Of a stretch of DNA of 64,000 bases, positions 26,945-35,769 are shown piece after piece. The position numbers and the translations under genes are program-made. A model generated the notes under the pieces. It worked only from the letters and a program-made list of their open reading frames with translations, ran no database searches and had not been told where the DNA came from. Source of the stretch: Thiomicrorhabdus sp. Milos-T2 (GTDB lineage: Bacteria > Pseudomonadota > Gammaproteobacteria > Thiomicrospirales > Thiomicrospiraceae); assembly GCF_000702325.1 (NCBI RefSeq), contig NZ_KL370891.1, positions 456,917-520,916 on the forward strand. The letters run 5' to 3'. Numbering within the stretch: the stretch's first letter is position 1; each line of letters starts with the position of its first letter.

Positions 26945-28399
26945 ATGAGCTTAACTTTAAAAACAACCACGGGTATCCTCTGGAATATGGCAGAGCTAGT
27001 CAGTAGACGGGGAGTCCAAGTACTTGTTACTCTGTTGCTTGCCTATTTTTTGTCACCAGAGGATTTTGGCCTAGTAGCGATGCTTACAGTGTTCTTAGCA
27101 TTAGGTACAACCTTGATGGATTCAGGCCTTAAACAAGCATTAATCCGTTTGAAAACCCCGAATCAAAAAGACTTTGCAACTGCGTTTTATGCCAATATTT
27201 TTTTGGGGTTAGTCGCTTATGTGTTACTTTTTGTCTCAGCACCTCTCATCGCTCAGTTTTATCAAGAGCCTAGACTGATTGATCTGATTCGTGTTGTTAG
27301 TCTGGCTATTCTGTTCAGTTCGTTCCAAACGGTTCAAGTTGCCACTCTCAGTCGAGAGTTGAATTTTAAAGCCCAGTTAAAGGCAAATTTACCAGCTTCG
27401 ATTTTGTCTGGTATTTTAGCAATTGTTTTAGCCTATTTAGATTTTGGTGTCTGGGCTTTAATCAGTCAGATGCTTGCTTCTGTACTTTTAATATCTATAT
27501 TCTTGTGGATGCAAAGACTCTGGAGGCCAACATTAGAGTTTTCCAAGCAGTCGTTGGTAGAAATGTATCACTTTGGTTACAAACTTTTTTTGTCCAGTGT
27601 TATCGATACAGTTTTTAATAGTCTATATATTATCGTTATTGCTAAAGTTTTCAGTATTGCTACTGCTGGCCTGTACTTTTTTGCAGATAGAATAAAAGAA
27701 ATGGTCGTTATGCAGCTTGTTATGGCTATTCAAAATGTGACTTACCCAGCACTTTCAACTAAGCAAGATGATCTAGTTCAGCTTAAAGCTTCATACAAAA
27801 AATTGGTCAAAGTTATGACCTTTTTACTTTTTCCAGTTTTTTTGTTTTTTGCCGCACTATCTCCATTGATCTTTGAGATGTTTCTACCAGATAAATGGAA
27901 TGAAGCCAATTTGTACCTGCAATTAATGATTATAGCGTCTCTGCTGATTCCATTGCATTCTATCAACTTAAATATTCTTAAAGTATTAGGGCGGTCTGAT
28001 CTTTTTTTGTTGTTAGAAATTGCAAAAAAAACATTGCTAGCCCTTATTTTATTTATATCCATAGACTATGGAATAATAGGGGTTCTTATTGGACAAATTG
28101 TTCAGTCTGTTTTGGGTTATTTTATAAATACTTACTTTACGAAAAGATTGATTGACTATACCATTTATGATCAGTTCAAAGATTTTTTACCAGGCCTGGT
28201 CCTTTCGGGTTTGATTGCAGGGATAATTTATTTTTTACAATTGGAATTGGATTGCATACCAGTTGTCGAACTGATTAGTTTTAGTGTGTTAGCTTTTTCC
28301 TTATATTTTTTGGGTGCATATTTACTTAGACTGCATGCTTTTGAATTGATCAAAGATCTATTAGAGAAAAAATTTAAAAAGAAGGTTGATATTTCATGA
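26945..28399 (+). CDS. Wzx-family lipopolysaccharide/O-unit flippase
   Basis: About 484 residues with roughly a dozen hydrophobic segments and no soluble domain. It starts MSLTLKTTTGILWNMAELVSRR with YFLSPEDFGLVAMLTVFLAL, the look of the Polysacc_synt_3 branch of the MOP superfamily. It would flip undecaprenyl-linked repeat units to the periplasm. The ATG at 26945 has AAGG upstream and is preferred over a TTG at 26915. An exact palindrome at 28189-28200 reads L-P-G-L-V inside a membrane segment. No wzy or wzz was found nearby. Confidence 0.88.
   Translation: MSLTLKTTTGILWNMAELVSRRGVQVLVTLLLAYFLSPEDFGLVAMLTVFLALGTTLMDSGLKQALIRLKTPNQKDFATAFYANIFLGLVAYVLLFVSAPLIAQFYQEPRLIDLIRVVSLAILFSSFQTVQVATLSRELNFKAQLKANLPASILSGILAIVLAYLDFGVWALISQMLASVLLISIFLWMQRLWRPTLEFSKQSLVEMYHFGYKLFLSSVIDTVFNSLYIIVIAKVFSIATAGLYFFADRIKEMVVMQLVMAIQNVTYPALSTKQDDLVQLKASYKKLVKVMTFLLFPVFLFFAALSPLIFEMFLPDKWNEANLYLQLMIIASLLIPLHSINLNILKVLGRSDLFLLLEIAKKTLLALILFISIDYGIIGVLIGQIVQSVLGYFINTYFTKRLIDYTIYDQFKDFLPGLVLSGLIAGIIYFLQLELDCIPVVELISFSVLAFSLYFLGAYLLRLHAFELIKDLLEKKFKKKVDIS
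28189..28200. repeat. Iterated palindrome ACCAGGCCTGGT, exact copy
   Basis: Exact copy inside wzx, read as P-G-L-V. Confidence 0.9.
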
Positions 28400-28442
28400 G
28401 GTATTTATTTTGTTGAGATATGTGGGGTTGCGGCTGCTTTAA

Positions 28443-28592
28443 TGGTTTGAATACCATGCCATGTATCAATGGGATGGGAATTGGCCTCTTTGCGAAGATG
28501 CTGTTGGAGGCGTTTTTTTCTGTGGCGAATGTTCTTACGACTTAACCGCATACAAAGAGGTTTTAGGATTTATGAGAGGTAAGGTTGTTTGA
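28443..28592 (+). pseudogene. Possible C-terminal remnant of a polysaccharide gene
   Basis: An open frame of 49 codons without a good start runs into a TGA that overlaps the TTG start of the next gene (TTGA). It reads YHAMYQWDGNWPLCEDAVGG and ends KEVLGFMRGKVV. I do not recognise the family. The coupling-style overlap suggests a lost upstream gene once ended here. On the opposite strand a 48-codon frame (28405-28551) is also open, so this is uncertain. Confidence 0.35.
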
Positions 28593-29518
28593 GTATAGAA
28601 TTGGCACCAATTGGCATTTCAGTATATTCACGTCTTGAACATCTTAAGAAAACAGTTGAGTCGCTACAAAAAAATGATTTAGCGAAAGACAGCGACATTT
28701 ATTTCTTTTCAGATGCACCAAAATCAGGCGATGAAGCAAAAGTAGCCAACGTGCGTGATTATTTAAAAGGCGTAGCTGGATTTCGAAATATTACTGTTTT
28801 TGAACGAACGATGAATAATCGTGTTGTTAATAACCGCTCTGGCATGGACGATGTTCTTAGAATTTGTGGAAAAATGATTTTTCTAGAAGAGGATATTGTC
28901 ACGGCTCCAGGTTTTTTACGGTTCATGAATGATGCTTTGGATTTTTATGAGAATGATGAAGGAATATTAAGTATTACCGGATATTGTCCGCCTATAAGAA
29001 TAATAAATACATATAATAAGGATTTTTTTGTGTTGCCACGAAATTGTGCTTGGGGGATGGGGCTGTATCGAAGAACCCTTGATGTGATTAATCGTCCTAT
29101 TGATAAAGCTGAATTTGAACAAGTTTCGAGACATAAAAGAATGCATGTTGCTGGTAGTGATGTAATGAGAATGGCACAAAAAGAGGCGGTAGGTTCATTG
29201 CAAGCAGGCGATGTAAGGTGTATGTATCATCAGTTGTTGAACTCTCAGTATACCGTTTACCCTCGCTATTCTCTTGTTCAAAATATTGGACATGATGGTA
29301 GTGGTGAACATTGTGGAAAAAGTAGTAAATTTCATCATATGAAGTTATGGGGCAAGACTGAGGGTTTTGTATTTGAAAAAAAACCTAAAGTAAACGAACA
29401 AATTAGAAAGGCAAATTTTAAGTTCAGAAGTGGTAGTTTAAAAAGTCAGTTGACCGAGCTTTCTAGAAAGGCCGGTATTTATCCTCTCTTAAAATCACTA
29501 AAAGATAAAATTAAATGA
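28589..29518 (+). CDS. Glycosyltransferase-like protein (GT-A fold, family 2/13-like)
   Basis: A 309-residue protein beginning IGISVYSRLEHLKKTVESLQ, a GT-A nucleotide-binding start. It then has FLEEDIVTAPGFLRFMNDAL, where the acidic EED probably serves as the DxD-like metal site, and GHDGSGEHCGKS later. It resembles GNT-I-like bacterial sugar transferases; donor and acceptor are unknown. The TTG start is supported by GAGAGGTAAGG upstream and the TTGA overlap. Its stop overlaps the sulfotransferase start (ATGA), so the two act in one unit. Confidence 0.75.
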   Translation: MSIELAPIGISVYSRLEHLKKTVESLQKNDLAKDSDIYFFSDAPKSGDEAKVANVRDYLKGVAGFRNITVFERTMNNRVVNNRSGMDDVLRICGKMIFLEEDIVTAPGFLRFMNDALDFYENDEGILSITGYCPPIRIINTYNKDFFVLPRNCAWGMGLYRRTLDVINRPIDKAEFEQVSRHKRMHVAGSDVMRMAQKEAVGSLQAGDVRCMYHQLLNSQYTVYPRYSLVQNIGHDGSGEHCGKSSKFHHMKLWGKTEGFVFEKKPKVNEQIRKANFKFRSGSLKSQLTELSRKAGIYPLLKSLKDKIK

Positions 29519-30483
29519 AGTCTCCTATATTCCTATTCTCTTTACCTCGTTCTGGTTCAACTTTACTCCAACGTGTTTTGATGTCGCACTCTCAAATAGC
29601 TAGCGTAGCCGAACCTTGGATAATGCTTCCGTTTAGTTATGCTTACAAACCAAATGGCGTTTTAACTGAATACAGTCATAACGTGTCATTTTCTGCGATA
29701 GAGGACTTTATTGATAACTTGCCCAATAAGGAGACTGATTATTATGAAGCACTTGGTGACTTTGCGAGCACTCTTTACCAAAAGCAATGTAAAAACAATG
29801 AAATTTATTTTCTGGACAAAACACCCAGATATTATTTAATTATTCCAGAAATATTTAAAGCGTTTCCTGATGCTAAGTTTATATTTTTATTTCGTAATCC
29901 TATTCATGTAATGAGCTCAATGATGCAAACATGGAGTAATGGAACATTTCGTAAAATGTACCATTTTGAACGTGATTTAAATTTAGGGCCTAAAGCTTTA
30001 TCTGATGGCTTTCAGTTACTCGGTGACAAAGCACTAGCTATTCAGTATGAGCAATTTGTATCGGATCCAGCTATGCATGTAGAGAAAATCTGCCAATATC
30101 TCGATATAGAATTTGACGTGCAGATGCTTGAGTCTTTTGCAAACCAAGACACAAAAGGACGAATGGGGGATCCAAAGGGTGTTCACGACTACAAGTCGGT
30201 TAGCACGGGTTCTATTGATAAATGGAAGCTAACATTTGCTACAAAGTATAGAAAAAAATTAGCATTGAACTATTTTAAAAATATTGAAGATTCTGTTCTC
30301 TTGGCTCAAGGTTATAACAAGAAAGAACTGATTGATGAGATAGAAGATATACCAGCCAAACAATCTAAATTTCTATCGGATAGAATCGATGTCCTTTATT
30401 CAGTTTTTGTGCGTTATTTTAATCTCAACATATTTTTGGGTAAGGCCACAAAGAAATGGGTAAGAAGTAGGTATTTATCATGA
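29515..30483 (+). CDS. PAPS-dependent sulfotransferase
   Basis: A 322-residue cytosolic protein with the 5'-phosphosulfate-binding loop FLFSLPRSGSTLLQRVLMSH at its N-terminus. It also has the 3'-phosphate-binding-type segment FIFLFRNPIHVMSSM and a C-terminal basic region. It would transfer sulfate from PAPS to a hydroxyl, most plausibly on a sugar of the locus's glycan. The cysD-cysN-cysC-cysQ set 10-14 kb upstream supplies PAPS and removes PAP. It is coupled to the preceding glycosyltransferase. Confidence 0.88.
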   Translation: MKSPIFLFSLPRSGSTLLQRVLMSHSQIASVAEPWIMLPFSYAYKPNGVLTEYSHNVSFSAIEDFIDNLPNKETDYYEALGDFASTLYQKQCKNNEIYFLDKTPRYYLIIPEIFKAFPDAKFIFLFRNPIHVMSSMMQTWSNGTFRKMYHFERDLNLGPKALSDGFQLLGDKALAIQYEQFVSDPAMHVEKICQYLDIEFDVQMLESFANQDTKGRMGDPKGVHDYKSVSTGSIDKWKLTFATKYRKKLALNYFKNIEDSVLLAQGYNKKELIDEIEDIPAKQSKFLSDRIDVLYSVFVRYFNLNIFLGKATKKWVRSRYLS

Positions 30484-30572
30484 CCGTTCATTGTGACCAG
30501 TTAGTTACATATTTTTTAGACTATGAGTCTGGCATGTTAGTAGCTGATAGGAAAAGAAGAAAATATATATAG

Positions 30573-30740
30573 CTAGAACGTTTGAAGTTTAAGGCTTTGC
30601 AAGCAGGTATTGATTGGATTCTAAATACTTCCTGTTCTCATGAGCTATGCCAGAATGATCGTGAGAAAGTATTGCGTGAATTTGATAGTAAAGTGGTTGT
30701 ACAAAAGTACATCCAGCTTTATAAAGACGTTTTGAATTAA
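30573..30740 (+). pseudogene. C-terminal remnant of a GT4 glycosyltransferase
   Basis: The frame reads LQAGIDWILNTSCSHELCQN and then REKVLREFDSKVVVQKYIQL to a TAA, the typical end of a GT4 family (group 1) transferase. An in-frame TAG at 30570-30572 precedes it and the rest of the gene is missing. A 30-codon frame from 30480 to that TAG is not recognisable. This is the clearest decayed gene in the locus. Confidence 0.75.
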
Positions 30741-30746
30741 AAAATT

Positions 30747-30758
30747 ACCAGGCCTGGT
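30747..30758. repeat. Iterated palindrome ACCAGGCCTGGT, exact copy (intergenic)
   Basis: Exact copy six bases after the stop of the GT4 remnant. Confidence 0.9.
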
Positions 30759-30829
30759 AGGTCCTGAATAAGCATACTTGTTAAGCCTAATGAAGTTAGG
30801 TATCTAAATAAATATAAAAGATTGACTCT

Positions 30830-31885
30830 ATGACAGATCTTAATAAAAATTATAGCACCACACGCTGTATGCAGAAGGTGGACGCAAACTTAGTCAACGC
30901 AGAAATAAAAGCAACACATAAGCCAGAAGACAAATTTGAAACCGTAGTTTTTTTACCAGAAGGCGAAGGGCGTCAAGGCGAGGGTGGTTTGCGTACTCAA
31001 GGCTACTTCAAAAAAAGTGAAAAAGATAAGCCTCTTATCACTATTGTTACGGTTGTTTACAACGGCGAACAATTTCTAGAAGAAACCATTCTTAGTGTCA
31101 TTAACCAAACCTACGATAATGTTGAGTACATCATTATCGATGGCGGATCCTCTGATGGTACTCTTGATATTATCCGTAAATACGAACATGCTATTGATTA
31201 CTGGGTTTCTGAACAAGATCTAGGTATCTATGATGCAATGAATAAGGGGATAACACTGTCAAAGGGTGATTATATTAACCTTCTAAATTCTGGAGACTAT
31301 TATGGTCAGGACTATCTAAATGATATTTTTAGTAATGAAGTTCCAAATAATAATGTTGTTCTGTATTCCAATTATGTAAATGTTTATGAGCATCTAGATT
31401 TAGCCATAATAGTAAAACCAATCCAGAACTTTGAAAAAAATATGTCTATTTGTCATCAAACGATGTTTATTAGCAAGGATGTTTATGAAAAATTTGGTAT
31501 TTACTGTTTAAAATATTCTTTGGCTTCGGACTATGAATATTTACTAAGAATGTATATAAGTGGAGTAGAATTCTTTAAGAATGAATCCATAGGCCTTTTT
31601 TTTAGAGTAGAAGGAGCAAGTCAATCTAACATGAAAAAGTCGATGATTGAGGCTTATAGGATTAATAAAAAGTATTTTGGGATTTGGAGTTTAGCAAACT
31701 TCAAATTTATCTTCAATAACGCTAGAGTTTTTTTTCTGTTTAAGATTAAAGCTATTCTAATGCTTGCAATTCGTGATGAGGCAATTCTTAAAATTGAATC
31801 TGACTGGTTGAGAAAAAAGTATGGTGATGATTGTGTAGCGAAAGGACAAGTTGATTCAGTGTTTAAAATACCAAAGTTTAAGTAA
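30830..31885 (+). CDS. Family 2 glycosyltransferase with N-terminal extension
   Basis: A 351-residue protein whose first 65 residues precede the GT-A domain and include EGEGRQGEGGLRTQGYFKKS. The catalytic domain shows ITIVTVVYNGEQFLEETILS, IIDGGSSDGTLDIIRKY and DLGIYDAMNKGI. It adds a sugar to the lipid-linked oligosaccharide; specificity is unknown. The next gene encodes a related GT2 that shares the GGLRT element. Confidence 0.88.
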   Translation: MTDLNKNYSTTRCMQKVDANLVNAEIKATHKPEDKFETVVFLPEGEGRQGEGGLRTQGYFKKSEKDKPLITIVTVVYNGEQFLEETILSVINQTYDNVEYIIIDGGSSDGTLDIIRKYEHAIDYWVSEQDLGIYDAMNKGITLSKGDYINLLNSGDYYGQDYLNDIFSNEVPNNNVVLYSNYVNVYEHLDLAIIVKPIQNFEKNMSICHQTMFISKDVYEKFGIYCLKYSLASDYEYLLRMYISGVEFFKNESIGLFFRVEGASQSNMKKSMIEAYRINKKYFGIWSLANFKFIFNNARVFFLFKIKAILMLAIRDEAILKIESDWLRKKYGDDCVAKGQVDSVFKIPKFK

Positions 31886-31893
31886 GGCTGTTC

Positions 31894-32676
31894 GTGACAG
31901 ATACAAATTTAAATATACATAAGGGTGGTCTTCGTACTTTGGGTAAAGCTAAAAGTGACTCTTTTGAATTCTCTTTAATAACGATTATTACAGTAGTTTT
32001 TAACGGTGAAGAGCATATAGAAGACACCATCAAAAGTGTGCTCAAGCAATCATGGCCAAATGTTGAATACATTATTGTTGATGGCGGTTCTACCGACCGT
32101 ACCTTAGATATTATCAAGTACTATGAACAACAGATAGATTACTGGGTGAGTGAATCAGATAATGGTATTTATGATGCAATGAATAAAGCCATATTATTGA
32201 GTTCAGGTGAGTTTATTTCATTAGTCAATGCAGATGATTTTTTGATGGATGATGCTTTGTCTGAAGCATTGAGTGTGGTCTCTTTAAAAACTGATGTACT
32301 GTTAACAAACGGAAATTTTCAAACTCTAACAGGGGATTATACCTACGAGTCTAATATTGATAAGTTAAAGTACACCATGTCAGTATTTCATCCTGGAATG
32401 ATTGTGCGAAAAAGAGTTTATGAAAAAGTTGGTTTATATAGAACCGATCTGAAAATTGCTTCAGATTATGATTGGATTCTTCGTGCACATAATATGAATA
32501 TTCAATGGCAGCATGCTAATGTTATTTATAGCACCATGAGAGAGGGAGGAATTTCTGCTGATTATGCTCTTGGCACTAAAGAAATGTATCAAATTCAAAG
32601 AGAATATACTCCGATTCTTGCCAAAATTTTATATTTTTTGAGAAGAGTAAAGGCTTACTTAGCAATTAGGCATTAG
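31894..32676 (+). CDS. Family 2 glycosyltransferase
   Basis: A 260-residue paralogue-like relative of the preceding gene, with a shorter N-terminus (HKGGLRTLGKAKSD). It has ITIITVVFNGEEHIEDTIKS, VDGGSTDRTLDIIKYY, DNGIYDAMNKAI and a DxD-like region NADDF. The GTG start at 31894 lies nine bases after the previous stop. Specificity is unknown. Confidence 0.88.
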   Translation: MTDTNLNIHKGGLRTLGKAKSDSFEFSLITIITVVFNGEEHIEDTIKSVLKQSWPNVEYIIVDGGSTDRTLDIIKYYEQQIDYWVSESDNGIYDAMNKAILLSSGEFISLVNADDFLMDDALSEALSVVSLKTDVLLTNGNFQTLTGDYTYESNIDKLKYTMSVFHPGMIVRKRVYEKVGLYRTDLKIASDYDWILRAHNMNIQWQHANVIYSTMREGGISADYALGTKEMYQIQREYTPILAKILYFLRRVKAYLAIRH

Positions 32677-32684
32677 CATATATT

Positions 32685-33653
32685 ATGAAAGTTATTTTAT
32701 TCGGTTCGAGTGGTTTTGTAGGAAAGGCTTTATTGGATGTTTTGGTTGTACATGACCATCTTTCAATTACCTGTGTTACCAGAAATAAAGATAATACGTC
32801 TTTGAGAACTCAAACTAATTTAAGTTATATAGAATGTGATCTATTAAATCCTAAAATAGATTTTAGAAGTTTGATTTCTGGTTATGACTTTATTATTAAT
32901 TGTGTGGGTGAGGTTGTTGATGAAGATCTTATGGAGTCTGTCAATTATAAGCTAGTTCAAAGTCTTGTAGATTGTATAGTCAACAATAATTTAAAAATTC
33001 GATTGATTCAACTGAGTAGTGTGGGTTGTTATGGAGCTGTTGAAGAAAGTCATGGCCATAAGACTATGATTACAGAAGAGTCCCAGCTCGTTCCACATGG
33101 TATGTATGAAGTTACCAAAGCACGAGCTGATATATATATTCAGAAGAGGTTAGATGGTTTAGATTGCGATGGTTCATATACTATCATTAGACCGACGATT
33201 GTTTTTGGACCTGATATGAAAAATAATTCTTTACGCCAGTTAGGGGTGTTAGTTAAAAAAGGTGTTTTTTTCTATACTGGAAAGCAAAACTCGATCGTTA
33301 ATTACATTCATGTTGAAGATGTTGCTCAGTCCATTCTGCTTTGCATTCAAAAGAAGCTAGAGTCCAAAAACCAAGTGTTTATTGTTTCTAATGATTGTAG
33401 TCAAAAAGAATTAATTAATGGGATTGCTGATTGTTTTAAGGTTAAAAAACCTTTTATTAGGTTTCCTCGTAGATTTGTTTTTTTTATAACCAAAATTTTA
33501 GAGAAGTTTAGTCCATCATTTCCGTTGACGCAAAGTAGAGTTCGCTATCTATCTTCTCAAATTCATTATTCAAATTCAAAAATACAAAAACAGCTGGATT
33601 TTTATCCCGCTAAGAATGTTGAAGATCATATTTGTCAGGTTTATGAAAAATGA
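32685..33653 (+). CDS. NAD-dependent epimerase/dehydratase (extended SDR)
   Basis: A 322-residue protein with the Rossmann start ILFGSSGFVGKALLDVL, the catalytic-type MYEVTKARADIY (YxxxK) and IIRPTIVFGPDMKNNSLRQL. The substrate is unknown but probably a nucleotide sugar. Its stop overlaps the next start (ATGA). It resembles the WbpV-like gene at 34783 in general plan only. Confidence 0.82.
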   Translation: MKVILFGSSGFVGKALLDVLVVHDHLSITCVTRNKDNTSLRTQTNLSYIECDLLNPKIDFRSLISGYDFIINCVGEVVDEDLMESVNYKLVQSLVDCIVNNNLKIRLIQLSSVGCYGAVEESHGHKTMITEESQLVPHGMYEVTKARADIYIQKRLDGLDCDGSYTIIRPTIVFGPDMKNNSLRQLGVLVKKGVFFYTGKQNSIVNYIHVEDVAQSILLCIQKKLESKNQVFIVSNDCSQKELINGIADCFKVKKPFIRFPRRFVFFITKILEKFSPSFPLTQSRVRYLSSQIHYSNSKIQKQLDFYPAKNVEDHICQVYEK

Positions 33654-34786
33654 GTATTAAAATTTGTAGAGTATCTACGGTGCCTTTTTTTGTAAATACG
33701 CAGCTAGAAAGTCAAATAAAATCAATAAGAATTGCTGGATACGATGTTTCTGTGGCTTGCTCAGAAGGACAATTGACCCTCGATGGCATAAATCATCATG
33801 TTGTGAAAATTAAACGACCCATTGCACCGATTTCTGATTTGCTTTCATGCATTAAACTCTACAGTCTATTCAGAAAAGATTGTTTTCAAGTTGTGCATTC
33901 AACTACGCCAAAAGCCGGACTTTTAACGGCTTTATCAGGCTTTTTTGCCAGAACGCCTGTCAGACTTCATACATTTACCGGACAAGCATGGGCGGAGTCT
34001 TCAGGCTTTAAAAGAGTATTATTGAAAAGCCTGGATAAATTGGTTGTTAAGCTTAATACTCATGTTTATGCAGATAGTCCAAGTCAAATGGATTTTTTAA
34101 TTCAGCAAAAAATTGCCTTGCCTAATCAAATTAGTTGTTTAGGAAAAGGCTCTTTGGCTGGCGTGAATTTAAGTAGATTTAAGCCCACTTTGGATGGTTG
34201 TGTAAATTCAAGAAGAAAATATGGTATTGAGGAAGATGTTTTTGTTTTTTTATTTTTAGGTAGGCTTACTAAAGATAAAGGAGTTATCGAACTAATTCAT
34301 GCATTCGAAAATCTCAGTGATACAAATTCCAAATTTTGTTTGCTTTTAGTAGGCCCTCTGGAGGAGACTTTAGAGGGTTTTATTAGTGAAGTTAAAGCTT
34401 CCAAAGCAGATAATCTGTTATTTTTTGATTTTTCACCTAACCCTGAAGAATTCTATGAACTTGCTGATGTTATGGTTTTACCAAGTTATCGAGAAGGTTT
34501 TGGAACAACAGTCATAGAAGCTGCTGCAATGGGTGTTCCAACTATTGGATCAAATATATATGGTTTAAGTGATGCTATTGAAAATAATAAAACAGGCATA
34601 TTAGTAGAGCCTAAGAATGTTGATGATTTATCTAAGGCAATGCAGTTTTTAATAGATGATAAAGTAGAAGTGGAAAGACTTGGTAATAATGCTAGAGAAA
34701 GAGCTTATAAAGACTTTTCTGCTGATTATGTAAATCAGTTGGTAATAGATGAATATACACGGTTATTAGGTGCCCAAATACAATGA
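33650..34786 (+). CDS. Family 4 glycosyltransferase
   Basis: A 378-residue GT-B protein. The N-terminal acceptor half includes VVHSTTPKAGLLTALSGFFA. The C-terminal half has FLFLGRLTKDKGVIELIHAF and the donor-site motif PSYREGFGTTVIEAAAMGVP with its EX7E glutamates. Such enzymes next to WbpV/WbpM-like genes often add the second sugar of the unit. It overlaps both neighbours (ATGA on each side). Confidence 0.9.
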   Translation: MSIKICRVSTVPFFVNTQLESQIKSIRIAGYDVSVACSEGQLTLDGINHHVVKIKRPIAPISDLLSCIKLYSLFRKDCFQVVHSTTPKAGLLTALSGFFARTPVRLHTFTGQAWAESSGFKRVLLKSLDKLVVKLNTHVYADSPSQMDFLIQQKIALPNQISCLGKGSLAGVNLSRFKPTLDGCVNSRRKYGIEEDVFVFLFLGRLTKDKGVIELIHAFENLSDTNSKFCLLLVGPLEETLEGFISEVKASKADNLLFFDFSPNPEEFYELADVMVLPSYREGFGTTVIEAAAMGVPTIGSNIYGLSDAIENNKTGILVEPKNVDDLSKAMQFLIDDKVEVERLGNNARERAYKDFSADYVNQLVIDEYTRLLGAQIQ

Positions 34787-35769
34787 ATTATTTAATAACT
34801 GGTGCAACAGGGTTTGTTGGTCAAGCACTTGTTAAGCAATTACAATCTGACAACAGTAACATTACCGCGATTCTTAGACAGCCTTTAGAATTATTAAATG
34901 CCCATGCAGATGTGGTGATTGGTGATTTGTCTACTATGGTGGGTTTTTTCGATGTCTTGCATAATCAAGAGGTTGTAATTCATTTAGCCGCTCGCGTTCA
35001 CATGATGAATGATGACCCTAAAAGTTCGTTAGTTGCTTATCGACAATTAAACACTGATGTTACTGTAAACTTGGCTCGTCAAGCATCTAAAGCTGGTGTT
35101 AAACGGTTTGTGTTTTTGAGTTCGATTAAGGTGAATGGTGAATTTACCAGGCCTGGTAATTCTTTTTTGCCTGATGATAAATATATTCCTACCAATCCTT
35201 ATGGATTATCTAAATATGAGGCTGAACAGGGCTTATTGAAAATTGCTGAAGAGACAGGTATGGAAGTGGTGATTATTCGACCTCCATTAGTTTATGGACC
35301 TGGTGTTAAGGCTAATTTTGCTTCTATGATGAATTGGGTTAATAAGGGAGTACCTTTGCCATTTGGTGCAGTTCACAATAAACGTTCTTTAGTGGCTTTA
35401 GATAACTTGGTTGATTTTATTGCTTTATGTGCCGATAGAGAAAAGTCACCAAAAGCGGCGAATCAGGTTTTTTTGATTTCGGATGGTGAGGATGTTTCTA
35501 CGACTCAGTTATTACAAAAAGTAGCTAAAGCGTTTAATAAAAAAGCTAGATTGCTTCCCATACCTGTTGGGTTAATGATTTTTATGGCTAAGTTATTGGG
35601 TAAAGGTGTTGTGGCCAATCGGCTGTTTGGATCTTTGCAAGTAGATAGTTCTAAAGCTCGTGTTTTACTTGATTGGAAACCTGTTACCACTATGGATGAG
35701 CAACTAAAGAAAACCGCTGAGTCATTTAAAAACAATCACGAAGACACGAAACGAAGAACTCGGCTGTAG
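34783..35769 (+). CDS. WbpV-like NAD-dependent reductase/epimerase (QuiNAc-type pathway)
   Basis: A 328-residue extended SDR with TGATGFVGQALVKQLQ, HLAARVHMMND, FLSSIKVNGE, the catalytic NPYGLSKYEAEQGL and VIIRPPLVYGPGVKANFASM, all typical of the WbpV group. That enzyme reduces UDP-4-keto-6-deoxy-GlcNAc to UDP-QuiNAc. The WbpM-like dehydratase at 37535 would supply the substrate. The last residues (HEDTKRRTRL) are encoded by an interspersed CACGAAGACACGAA repeat, so the C-terminus has been altered. An exact palindrome at 35146-35157 encodes T-R-P-G. Confidence 0.86.
   Translation: MNYLITGATGFVGQALVKQLQSDNSNITAILRQPLELLNAHADVVIGDLSTMVGFFDVLHNQEVVIHLAARVHMMNDDPKSSLVAYRQLNTDVTVNLARQASKAGVKRFVFLSSIKVNGEFTRPGNSFLPDDKYIPTNPYGLSKYEAEQGLLKIAEETGMEVVIIRPPLVYGPGVKANFASMMNWVNKGVPLPFGAVHNKRSLVALDNLVDFIALCADREKSPKAANQVFLISDGEDVSTTQLLQKVAKAFNKKARLLPIPVGLMIFMAKLLGKGVVANRLFGSLQVDSSKARVLLDWKPVTTMDEQLKKTAESFKNNHEDTKRRTRL
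35146..35157. repeat. Iterated palindrome ACCAGGCCTGGT, exact copy
   Basis: Exact copy inside the WbpV-like gene, read as F-T-R-P-G. Confidence 0.9.

Noticed and set aside
28405-28551. 48-codon minus-strand frame between wzx and the glycosyltransferase
   Set aside because: Very basic, unrecognised, no convincing ribosome-binding site; the opposite strand has an equally open frame that ends in a coupling overlap.
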